From positions 1 to 31,922 of IMG/VR virus record IMGVR_UViG_3300029319_000269: 31,922 bases of DNA; one strand, 5' to 3'. Origin of the DNA: a virus. The notes below the pieces were generated by a model. It searched no databases. It was given only the letters and a program-made list of their open reading frames with translations, and was not told the DNA's origin. Below are positions 6,223 through 11,312 of this stretch, piece after piece (position 1 is the first letter of the stretch; each line of letters begins with the position of its first letter). The position numbers were made by a program, and so were the translations under genes.

Positions 6223-6607
6223 TGAAAGCTACCATATTTAATTTATCTAAAAATAAATTTCTATTGTAAACTCTATGTTTTAATCTTTGATAAAATGCTG
6301 ACCAACTTGGAAACCATTCTTCTTCTTGGGATATTTCTTTGATAACAAAGATTGTAATATCAGCTGGTACATCTTCAAGATTTTGTGCAAGTGCTTTGAT
6401 ACGTACTGTCATATCTTCAACACCACCTTTTGTTTGAACAACACTTGCAAGCCACGTAAGTCTTTGAATTATTTCAGCTTTTGGTAATGGCACCAATGTT
6501 TTTAATACTTCTGTTTTTGCTCTAGTAAGTATTTCTTTTGACTCAACATCAAGTTCTAACCTGGCAATACTTGGATCAGAAACTCTACGTCTCAGTTTCT
6601 TTATCAT
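6215..6607 (-). CDS. Helicase-loader-like replication protein (P-type), putative
   Basis: From ATG 6607 the protein has 130 residues. The part LVPLPKAEIIQRLTWLASVV leads to a helical segment with LEDVPADITIFVIKEI, then EEEWFPSWSAFYQRLKHRVYNRN. This (Y/P)AD...(F/W)P(S/T)W pattern is what I recall from small phage proteins next to replication initiators, proposed to load the host replicative helicase. The frame is open to 6862 and an ATG at 6820 follows GGGGATACTC, resembling the leader of other early genes. That start would make a 235-nt overlap with a convincing upstream coding frame, so I prefer 6607 but do not exclude 6820. Confidence 0.6.
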   Translation of the reverse strand: MIKKLRRRVSDPSIARLELDVESKEILTRAKTEVLKTLVPLPKAEIIQRLTWLASVVQTKGGVEDMTVRIKALAQNLEDVPADITIFVIKEISQEEEWFPSWSAFYQRLKHRVYNRNLFLDKLNMVAFNE

Positions 6608-7256
6608 TGGAAAATTCTGCAATGAGTCCAGCATATAAGCCATTGACTGATCCGTTAGAATTGGATGTTCGACTTGCTTTAAACTTGTTAATGCTTGTAA
6701 CTTTTGCTGATCGTTCAGCTTCTCTGGCACACCAGTTATGGTATCCCCTTTCCCAGTCTTTGTATTTCGTTGGGTCTGTGCCAAGATAGTAGTTGATAAA
6801 CTTATATGTTTCATTGTCATGATTGAGTATCCCCTTTCCATGTTTGCGATCAATCTCTTCAATAGTTTTTTTCTTTGGTTTCCAATCTTCCCTTATAGAG
6901 TTATCTAGGTTACTTGATAGGTTAGGGTGCATGTCATGCACTACGTGGTGCATGTCATGCACTACGTGGTGCACCTCATGCACTACCTCTTTATCATTTG
7001 GATACAAATAGTATGTATTTGATCTGAAACTATTTCCAGATTTTATTTTTATATATCCAAATGATTCTAATTTTTGTATTTTATATTTAACTGTACGTAT
7101 ACCAAAGCCAGTTTTTTTTGCTATCGTTGTTAAGCTTGGATAACATTCACCAGTTTCATTGTCTGCATAATCTGCAAGACAAAGTAAAATAAATTTGCAT
7201 ATACCATCATCAATAGTATCATCACTCCATACTTTAGCCATTAAACTAAAACTCAT
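6585..7256 (-). CDS. O-like replication initiator with winged-helix N-domain
   Basis: A protein of 223 residues, ATG 7256 preceded by GGAGAGG. Residues 1-85 form a replication-protein-type helix-turn-helix: W10, FILLCLADYADNETGECYPS, then TTIAKKTGFGIRTVKYKIQK and LESFGYIKI. Residues 91-110 are a His/Val repeat (VHDMHHV) encoded by 21-bp DNA repeats. Residues about 115-223 form a second domain with FINYYLGTDPTKYKDWERGY and WCAREAER. The order DNA-binding domain, repeat-coded linker, C-domain and then a loader gene is that of lambda O and P, where the origin lies inside O. It would bind the phage origin and recruit the loader and host DnaB. The initiator call is inference from fold pattern and context. 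Confidence 0.7.
   Translation of the reverse strand: MSFSLMAKVWSDDTIDDGICKFILLCLADYADNETGECYPSLTTIAKKTGFGIRTVKYKIQKLESFGYIKIKSGNSFRSNTYYLYPNDKEVVHEVHHVVHDMHHVVHDMHPNLSSNLDNSIREDWKPKKKTIEEIDRKHGKGILNHDNETYKFINYYLGTDPTKYKDWERGYHNWCAREAERSAKVTSINKFKASRTSNSNGSVNGLYAGLIAEFSNDKETET
6926..6988. repeat. Three 21-bp iterons inside the initiator gene, candidate origin
   Basis: Units at 6926-6946, 6947-6967 and 6968-6988; the first two are identical and the third differs at three positions. Each perfect unit contains the palindrome GTGCATG-T-CATGCAC, and the unit junctions give a second near-palindrome (CACTACGTGGTG). The spacing is exactly two helical turns. AT-rich DNA lies on the side 6991-7090. The layout matches lambda ori, where iterons lie within the O gene. 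The repeat also encodes the linker of the initiator. Confidence 0.65.
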
Positions 7257-7549
7257 TAATCACCTCTCCATTCCCTATTCATATTCATCTTTTTAATTTT
7301 AAAAAATCCATCATGCTGAGGATATCTTACATGAAAAAGCCTAGCATATAAAGCTATGAAATCATTAGATATTTTAAAATCTGTACCTTTGGTAACAATA
7401 GTTGTTTCCCATCTTATTCGATTTACTATTAACCAAGCAGAACATTTTTTATGACCAGCTGCAATAGCAACGAGTGAAAATTTTTCAAACAATTTCCAAA
7501 CGTGTGGGTTATCTTTATGCCATTCCCACCATTTTTCTTTTAGTGTCAT
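7256..7549 (-). CDS. Conserved phage protein of unknown function, 97 aa
   Basis: It begins MTLKEKWWEWHKDNPHVWKL and is rich in tryptophan and basic residues. The middle pattern, with AGHKKCSAWLIVNRIRWETT and then FKISNDFIALYARLF, is one I recall from many phage early regions without a known activity. The positive surface and aromatic residues suggest nucleic-acid contact, which is inference. AAAAGGAG lies 11 nt upstream of the start, and the stop shares a base with the initiator ATG (TAATG), so it is probably translationally coupled to replication initiation. Confidence 0.7.
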   Translation of the reverse strand: MTLKEKWWEWHKDNPHVWKLFEKFSLVAIAAGHKKCSAWLIVNRIRWETTIVTKGTDFKISNDFIALYARLFHVRYPQHDGFFKIKKMNMNREWRGD

Positions 7550-7565
7550 AGGAATAAATCTCCTT

Positions 7566-7781
7566 TTAATCTTTTAAGCCTAATGCTTTTTTAGGATTCT
7601 TTAAAAAGTTTGCCTCATTGTTTTCATATTGTTTTTTTATGTCTGCTTCCCAATCTGATAAAGCATCTGCTTTTATTACATATCCCCATTCATTCCATGT
7701 TTTTTTATTCCAAACAATATAACCTTCTCCAGTTATATCATCCCACTTTAATGAAGCTAATGTATGTTTATACTTACTCAT
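7566..7781 (-). CDS. Small tryptophan-rich protein, 71 aa
   Basis: It begins MSKYKHTLASLKWDDITGEG and contains six tryptophans in 71 residues (KWDD, IVWNKKTWNEWGY, SDWEAD), with a Lys-rich end (NPKKALGLKD). It starts at an ATGA overlap with the upstream gene, so it is translated with it. No family is recognised, and no membrane or catalytic motif is visible. Confidence 0.55.
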   Translation of the reverse strand: MSKYKHTLASLKWDDITGEGYIVWNKKTWNEWGYVIKADALSDWEADIKKQYENNEANFLKNPKKALGLKD

Positions 7782-8332
7782 ATAAATAAATCTCCTTGTG
7801 CTGGTGGTTCTCCAAGTTCACTAAGTATATATTCTTTTAGTTCGTTGGCTTTAATATACTGACTAGCATCTCTTCTAATTATATGACCAGAGCGATAGCC
7901 AGTACTTGTAGTTGGTAATGGAATAGTATCTTGTGCATAGAAAAGACCATTCTTTTGTTTTACAAATTCTACTTCATTACCTCTAGCTTTGTACTCATAA
8001 CAATGATGATGTGATCCACCATTTGCTTGAACAATATAACCAAAGTGAACAATCTTAACATCAATAGTAATTTTATTCCATTCTATTTCAAATGTTTCTT
8101 CATTAGTTCCATCAACAAATGTCCAGAAGTTTGAATGTTTATTGTGCCACCAATCATATTTACAAAATTTTTCATGAACAAATTTCTTTGCATCTTCTTC
8201 ATAAGTTTCTTCACCTTTACGATACTTGCAATCTCCACCGTTGGTATTCCATATATATTCTGATATGTAGAATCTTTTACCAGATTCATTGAGTACTTCA
8301 GCTACATAATCAAGTGGTATCTTTGGTTTCAT
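7778..8332 (-). CDS. Unknown early protein with C-terminal clamp-like QGDLF motif
   Basis: A protein of 184 residues; ATG 8332 follows AAGGGATACACAAA. The body is aromatic and mixed alpha/beta, with SGKRFYISEYIWNTNGG near the start, a His-rich strand (GSHHHCYEY at about 106-114) and a basic segment (YRSGHIIRRDAS). The last six residues, QGDLFI, match the shape of bacterial sliding-clamp binding peptides (Q-x-x-D/L-L-F). This would suit a protein acting at host replication forks, but a six-residue tail alone is weak evidence. No known domain is recognised. Its 5' end overlaps the nuclease gene upstream by 23 nt. Confidence 0.6.
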   Translation of the reverse strand: MKPKIPLDYVAEVLNESGKRFYISEYIWNTNGGDCKYRKGEETYEEDAKKFVHEKFCKYDWWHNKHSNFWTFVDGTNEETFEIEWNKITIDVKIVHFGYIVQANGGSHHHCYEYKARGNEVEFVKQKNGLFYAQDTIPLPTTSTGYRSGHIIRRDASQYIKANELKEYILSELGEPPAQGDLFI

Positions 8333-8651
8333 TTTGTGTATCCCTTATTATTTCTTCAAAAGTTTTTGCTGACATAATTACTACTACTTGTGGTTCTCCA
8401 GTCTTTCTTTTGTAAAAGGCTATGTCACGTTTATCTAGTACCTTGAACGGACTTGGAAATTTTTCGGTGGTTCGATACTTTACCTCGGCAATATAATTTT
8501 TGTTCTTTGGGGACAAAATTATATCACCTCGGTAATCACCACCTAAACTGCCAGATAGGGGTTGACGTTTAGCTTTTATACCAAGCTTTATCAACCAGTC
8601 TACAAACCATTTCTCATGGTATGTTCCTTTTCTTTTATTTTTATGAGTCAT
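8310..8651 (-). CDS. PD-(D/E)XK nuclease, Holliday-junction-resolvase-like
   Basis: A protein of 113 residues. It shows the Hjc-like order: KGTYHEKWFVDWL with E13, GDYRGDIIL with D43, and IAEVKYR with E56-x-K58, then a beta strand pattern ending QVVVIM. Enzymes of this group cut branched DNA such as Holliday junctions. Together with the nuclease and annealing protein it completes a recombination or replication-intermediate processing set. It sits between the repressor gene (overlap at the ATG) and the 184-aa gene. A general restriction-like endonuclease role is the main alternative. Confidence 0.75.
   Translation of the reverse strand: MTHKNKRKGTYHEKWFVDWLIKLGIKAKRQPLSGSLGGDYRGDIILSPKNKNYIAEVKYRTTEKFPSPFKVLDKRDIAFYKRKTGEPQVVVIMSAKTFEEIIRDTQNETKDTT
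8336..8344 (-). promoter_or_regulatory. GGGATACAC leader/RBS of the 184-aa gene
   Basis: Minus-strand AAGGGATACACAAA directly precedes ATG 8332. It lies inside the upstream nuclease coding region, so the leader is preserved despite a coding constraint. Confidence 0.6.
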
Positions 8652-8871
8652 TTGGTTTTGGATATGGTTCTGTTATCAATCTAATATCAAGTGAATCACA
8701 CCAAGCTAGTAGATTATATATACTTGGAGTTCTATATCCATGCTCCCATTTACTAAGTGTTGACTCTGATATTCCTATCTTGTGTGCAAGATCAGCTTGA
8801 GTTACACCATGATATATTCTCTCATGGTGTAACAGTTTAACGATAGCTCTGTAATCGTTCCAAGGCTTCAT
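8641..8871 (-). CDS. Xre/Cro-type HTH repressor
   Basis: A protein of 76 residues from ATG 8871 (a TTG three bases earlier is also in frame). It is a compact HTH_3 domain: RAIVKLLHHERIYHG, VTQADLAHKIGISESTLSKW (the helix-turn-helix, about 23-42) and EHGYRTPSIYNLLAW, with a short tail. It overlaps the preceding stop by one base (TGATG) and the nuclease ATG downstream. A likely target is the 17-bp palindrome inside the early promoter at 10178-10205, which would give autoregulation of this operon. No cI-type C-terminal domain is present, so it is closer to Cro-like regulators. Confidence 0.85.
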   Translation of the reverse strand: MKPWNDYRAIVKLLHHERIYHGVTQADLAHKIGISESTLSKWEHGYRTPSIYNLLAWCDSLDIRLITEPYPKPNDS

Positions 8872-9098
8872 CAATACAAACCTAGTTTTTGTTTGATGTG
8901 TGATTCATTGAATGATTCATGATGATCTTCTGTACCTGGTATAAATTCAATCTCCTCACCATCTTTATTTCTAGCCCACCATACATCAGGATCATATTCA
9001 TCTTGGTCCAATACCCAAGCTTGACCTCTTGTATGTATCATATCACCAGTTGAATAGTGACGTAGTTCTCCACAAATTTCATAAGTTCTATACTCCAT
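8871..9098 (-). CDS. Small beta-rich early protein, 75 aa
   Basis: It begins MEYRTYEICGELRHYSTGDM. The central pattern, with QAWVLDQDEYDPDVWWARNKDGEEI, looks like a small beta-barrel. The C-terminus HIKQKLGLY is basic. It overlaps the upstream gene by 11 nt and precedes the repressor at TGATG. No family is recognised. Confidence 0.6.
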   Translation of the reverse strand: MEYRTYEICGELRHYSTGDMIHTRGQAWVLDQDEYDPDVWWARNKDGEEIEFIPGTEDHHESFNESHIKQKLGLY

Positions 9099-9318
9099 AG
9101 TTCCAATCCTCCCATACTTGAAGTAGTGCTGCTTGAATTTTTGATGCTGTTAAACAGTCATCAGCTAAGTAATGTATTAATTTTTCATCAGCTCTTACTG
9201 TTTGGACATGACTTGAACCATGTCCACCAATATCAGTAATACTAAAAAAAGTTCCTTGATCCCAAGTAACTAAGTAACTATCGATCAATAGCGCAAGTTG
9301 TCCAAAATCTTGACTCAT
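9088..9318 (-). CDS. Small early protein, 76 aa
   Basis: It begins MSQDFGQLALLIDSYLVTWD and ends AALLQVWEDWNYGV. The middle is polar (SITDIGGHGSSHVQTVRADE). It starts at an ATGA overlap with the DUF2958 gene and overlaps the next gene by 11 nt, a tight arrangement that favours real translation. No motif or family is recognised. Confidence 0.55.
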   Translation of the reverse strand: MSQDFGQLALLIDSYLVTWDQGTFFSITDIGGHGSSHVQTVRADEKLIHYLADDCLTASKIQAALLQVWEDWNYGV

Positions 9319-9602
9319 TGTACTTCACCATTCCAGTATAAATCTCTTTCGATTTTACCACCAAAAGGAGCAAGTTTCATGTTCTTGAGTTCGTCTAAAC
9401 TTACATAACCAAGTTCAGTTTCATAACCTAGATTGCAATGACCAAATGCTATGTCATTGTCATCTAGTTCTGATAGATACCAAGTACCTACACCATATGG
9501 ATTAAATAATTTTACGATTGGTTTAAAAGATTTGGTGCCATCTACATTTGCTTTATGATTAGCACGTAGCTGGCTCTCTATTTTTTTAGTAAGTAATTCC
9601 AT
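9315..9602 (-). CDS. DUF2958 protein
   Basis: A protein of 95 residues with the DUF2958 layout: LLTKKIESQL at the start, PIVKLFNPYGVGTWYLSELD in the middle, then FGHCNLGYETELGYVSLDEL and the terminal GGKIERDLYWNG. The family is frequent on phages, plasmids and in anti-defence or early regions; its activity is not established. The ATG is preceded by AAAGGATACAAT, a variant of the leader seen at other early genes. The gene is in the operon controlled by the operator at 10186-10202. Confidence 0.85.
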   Translation of the reverse strand: MELLTKKIESQLRANHKANVDGTKSFKPIVKLFNPYGVGTWYLSELDDNDIAFGHCNLGYETELGYVSLDELKNMKLAPFGGKIERDLYWNGEVQ

Positions 9603-9614
9603 ATTGTATCCTTT

Positions 9615-9695
9615 CTACGAAATAAAAATTATAAATGAAACGAATGCAATGACAGCGACAGCTGCCATTGCTTCAGTAATGTAAAATCTTATCAT
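9615..9695 (-). CDS. Membrane microprotein, 26 aa
   Basis: ATG 9695 overlaps the upstream stop as ATGA; the stop TAG is at 9615-9617. The product is MIRFYITEAMAAVAVIAFVSFIIFIS: a short polar N-terminus and a single span of about 17 hydrophobic residues. It fills what would otherwise be a 90-bp gap in a densely packed operon, and the ATGA coupling is typical here. It may act on the host membrane or be a toxin-like or exclusion peptide; nothing in the sequence decides this. Confidence 0.45.
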   Translation of the reverse strand: MIRFYITEAMAAVAVIAFVSFIIFIS

Positions 9696-9907
9696 GGATA
9701 GTCAGCCCAGTATTCATTCCAATGTTCTTCAACAACTTCTTGAATGATACCTTTTTCAAACTCAGTATTACGATTGAGTTTCTTTGCTACCCAGTTGGTA
9801 GCTTCACTTACATTTTGAAATGATCCAAACTCTTGATGATACTCAACGCATAGTCCATTGAGATCAGCTTCAATTTCTGGTATAAGATTGTTATTTATAT
9901 AACTCAT
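9692..9907 (-). CDS. Small acidic early protein, 71 aa
   Basis: It begins MSYINNNLIPEIEADLNGLC and ends EHWNEYWADYP. It is helical and acidic, with WVAKKLNRNTEFEKGIIQEV in the middle. It starts at a TAATG overlap with the first gene of the operon. Its composition resembles small phage host-takeover proteins, but no family is recognised. Confidence 0.6.
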   Translation of the reverse strand: MSYINNNLIPEIEADLNGLCVEYHQEFGSFQNVSEATNWVAKKLNRNTEFEKGIIQEVVEEHWNEYWADYP

Positions 9908-10143
9908 TACACATTCTCCATCTTTGTTAAGTAATTTGCATACTCTTCTAAATGCTGATTGTGTTCTTCATTTACAGACCACATTTCAGAAAGGAACCAT
10001 TCCTTATTGAAATCCCTATCCATACTTTCGAATTTGTCTGCTACTAATCCCACCATCTTTAATGGAATATCTGGACCTAAGTGTTTTATGAACCAGTTAT
10101 AATGTGCTGCTTCAAACAATTTTTTTTGTTGTGGTATAGCCAT
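9907..10143 (-). CDS. First gene of the repressible early operon, 78 aa
   Basis: ATG 10143 is preceded by AAAGGGGATACACATC. The product begins MAIPQQKKLFEAAHYNWFIK, then VADKFESMDRDFNKEWFLSE, and ends EEYANYLTKMENV. It is helical and soluble, with no recognised domain. Being first after the operator-bearing promoter, it should be among the earliest and most tightly controlled phage products. The role is unknown. Confidence 0.65.
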   Translation of the reverse strand: MAIPQQKKLFEAAHYNWFIKHLGPDIPLKMVGLVADKFESMDRDFNKEWFLSEMWSVNEEHNQHLEEYANYLTKMENV

Positions 10144-10146
10144 GAT

Positions 10147-10155
10147 GTGTATCCC
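10147..10155 (-). promoter_or_regulatory. GGGATACAC leader/RBS of the first early gene
   Basis: Minus-strand AAAGGGGATACACATC precedes ATG 10143. It is one of four exact copies of the early-gene leader. Confidence 0.6.
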
Positions 10156-10177
10156 CTTTCATTTGCTATAATTACCA

Positions 10178-10205
10178 ATTCTATCACACTATGACATAGT
10201 GTCAA
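10178..10205 (-). promoter_or_regulatory. Early sigma70-like promoter
   Basis: Minus strand: consensus TTGACA (10200-10205), 16-nt spacer, TAGAAT (10178-10183). Transcription would start near 10171, about 27 nt before the first ATG. It lies just after a bidirectional terminator, so it defines a fresh operon running to the repressor, nuclease and probably the replication genes. Confidence 0.75.
10186..10202. promoter_or_regulatory. 17-bp palindromic operator within the early promoter
   Basis: ACACTATG-A-CATAGTGT is a perfect 8-bp inverted repeat around one central base. It fills the spacer and half of the -35 box of the early promoter. Binding there would block RNA polymerase directly. The phage Xre-type repressor (8641-8871) is the obvious candidate ligand. 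No second full copy was noticed elsewhere in the window. Confidence 0.7.
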
Positions 10206-10218
10206 GTGAACAAAAAAA

Positions 10219-10241
10219 GGGAGTCAGCGAAGCTGACTCCC
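10219..10241. terminator. Strong bidirectional rho-independent terminator
   Basis: A perfect 10-bp stem GGGAGTCAGC/GCTGACTCCC (10219-10228 and 10232-10241) with a 3-nt loop. In leftward RNA it is followed by seven Us (from 10218-10212). In rightward RNA it is followed by UCUCUUUUU. Its main job is to end the transcript of the 148-aa gene, separating it from the repressible operon. Confidence 0.9.
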
Positions 10242-10252
10242 TCTCTTTTTGT

Positions 10253-10699
10253 TTATGATGCTACCTTTAGGTCTGCTACCTCCTCTCCATTTGCATCTGG
10301 TTTAGTTCCGTTACTTGCAAGGTTTCCAAGTTCGATCTCGTCATTTCCCTCAGCTGCCTTATCTCTTAAATATGCAAATGCTTTCTCAAGATTCCTCAAC
10401 ATCTTGATCTGTGCTTCCGCTTGATCAAGTTTGATCTTTGCTTCTTGTACCTCAGCATCAGTACCAATATCAGCATCTCTACGTCTTATTGCACTTTGGT
10501 GCATAGTACACAACAGATCACGGAAGTGATGAACACCTTTGTAATACTTACCACCTAAGATTGATCGTTCGATAGTCTTGTATAACTGATCGAATATGAT
10601 CTGTTGTCCTTTGTGTGATACACTGATCTTACCATCTTTAGTATCACATACTAATGTTTCTTCTAATACTTTAACTAACTTGTTTACTAAATTTGTCAT
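10253..10699 (-). CDS. Unknown protein, 148 aa, separate early transcript
   Basis: ATG 10699 has a strong AAGGAG seven bases upstream. The product begins MTNLVNKLVKVLEETLVCDT, has a basic middle (IERSILGGKYYKGVHHFRDL) and MHQSAIRRRDADIGTDAE. A long helix rich in A, E, K and Q (about 85-118, probable coiled coil) and an acidic C-terminus follow. It has its own terminator and sits alone beside the structured RNA region. The clean Shine-Dalgarno, own terminator and somewhat higher GC than the rest of the early block suggest strong, independent expression. No family is recognised; an abundant DNA- or RNA-binding protein is possible. Confidence 0.65.
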   Translation of the reverse strand: MTNLVNKLVKVLEETLVCDTKDGKISVSHKGQQIIFDQLYKTIERSILGGKYYKGVHHFRDLLCTMHQSAIRRRDADIGTDAEVQEAKIKLDQAEAQIKMLRNLEKAFAYLRDKAAEGNDEIELGNLASNGTKPDANGEEVADLKVAS

Positions 10700-10720
10700 C
10701 TTTAACTCCTTATGACTAAC

Positions 10721-10751
10721 TTGATTTCTATTTAATACTAACTAATATACT
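10721..10751 (+). promoter_or_regulatory. Candidate promoter of the structured RNA
   Basis: Plus strand: TTGATT (10721-10726) with TAATAT (10743-10748, spacer 16) or TATACT (10746-10751, spacer 19). A start at about 10757 would lie about 12 nt before the first helix of the RNA. The boxes are imperfect and the DNA is AT-rich, so confidence is moderate. The divergent 148-aa gene must also have a promoter in this 70-bp gap; I could not pick one. Confidence 0.4.
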
Positions 10752-10756
10752 TATTA

Positions 10757-11306
10757 ATTAATGCCTATCAGAATATCATGCTCAGATTGTGGTCAAAGCA
10801 GAATTTGACATGCCAAGATGCATTTTCTTACAAAGAAATAGCACTCCGTAGGAGTGCAAATAAGATAGAATGAAAATGGATGTTGTTGAATTGGCATCAC
10901 AAATTGTGCTTTGAATTGGTCAGGCATTCGTATGAGAATGAGAAAGAACGCAAGCAATATGAGTATGATATTCTGCTAAAGTCGTGTCAATCAAAAGCGA
11001 TTTCATAATAGTGCAAGGCATGATGTATGCCTTGCTCAATATAACCTGGTAACAGCTTTGCTGTTACCATAGTGAAATCGCTATTGTAAGCGAAAAGGGA
11101 ATGAATGCACTGCATGGTGCTTCCATGCAAAACGAACACCCCTCGACGGGGTCGTTCGTTTATTCTGATCTTCGATCAGAGCATAGAGTATGGCTGTGAT
11201 CTAGATGCGTTGCAACGTGAAACGTTGCTTTGCATCTTCTTTATCACAGTCATTCAGTTTCGGTGAAGCTATCCCCATTTCGCTATTGACATGGTCGATT
11301 AGATAG
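10757..11306 (+). ncRNA. Candidate large ornate noncoding RNA
   Basis: No credible ORF lies here, but hand folding pairs about 320 of 530 nt.

Domain I is closed by P1 (10769-10789/10955-10975; 20 of 21 paired). It contains the arm P2 (10793-10807/10900-10914), P3 (10810-10816/10891-10897), P4 (10821-10827/10872-10878), P5 (10841-10847/10851-10857), and P6 (10925-10929/10936-10940).

A second closing helix P15 (10981-10991/11285-11295) holds two arms. The first is P7 (10996-11005/11073-11082) with hairpins P8 (11013-11021/11027-11035) and P9 (11047-11055/11061-11069). The second is P14 (11089-11099/11274-11284) with four hairpins: P10 (11111-11117/11123-11129), P11 (11130-11142/11148-11161), P12 (11164-11170/11174-11180) and P13 (11190-11218/11222-11253).

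Wobbles such as 10780-10964, 11193-11250 and three in P15 are G-U only in plus-strand sense. The 5' end is assigned from the promoter; the 3' end is uncertain and it may be a leader of the terminase message. Confidence 0.75.
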
Positions 11307-11312
11307 AGTTTC

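Noticed and set aside
6608-6862. Upstream extension of the loader gene, including ATG 6820 after GGGGATACTC
   Set aside because: It would overlap 235-280 nt of the initiator frame, whose translation there looks like a real domain (WERGYHNWCAREAER), while the extension is Thr/Gln/Leu-rich like a shadow frame. Kept only as an alternative start.
6926-6988. CRISPR-like repeats
   Set aside because: Units are contiguous without spacers and lie inside a coding frame; iterons explain them better.
10206-10424. Plus-strand ORF opposite the 148-aa gene
   Set aside because: It starts within the terminator and is an antisense shadow (Ser/Phe/Ala-rich).
10757-11306. tRNA or tmRNA genes in the structured region
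   Set aside because: No cloverleaf with a GTTCRAN T-loop and CCA-type acceptor could be drawn; helix lengths and junctions do not fit.
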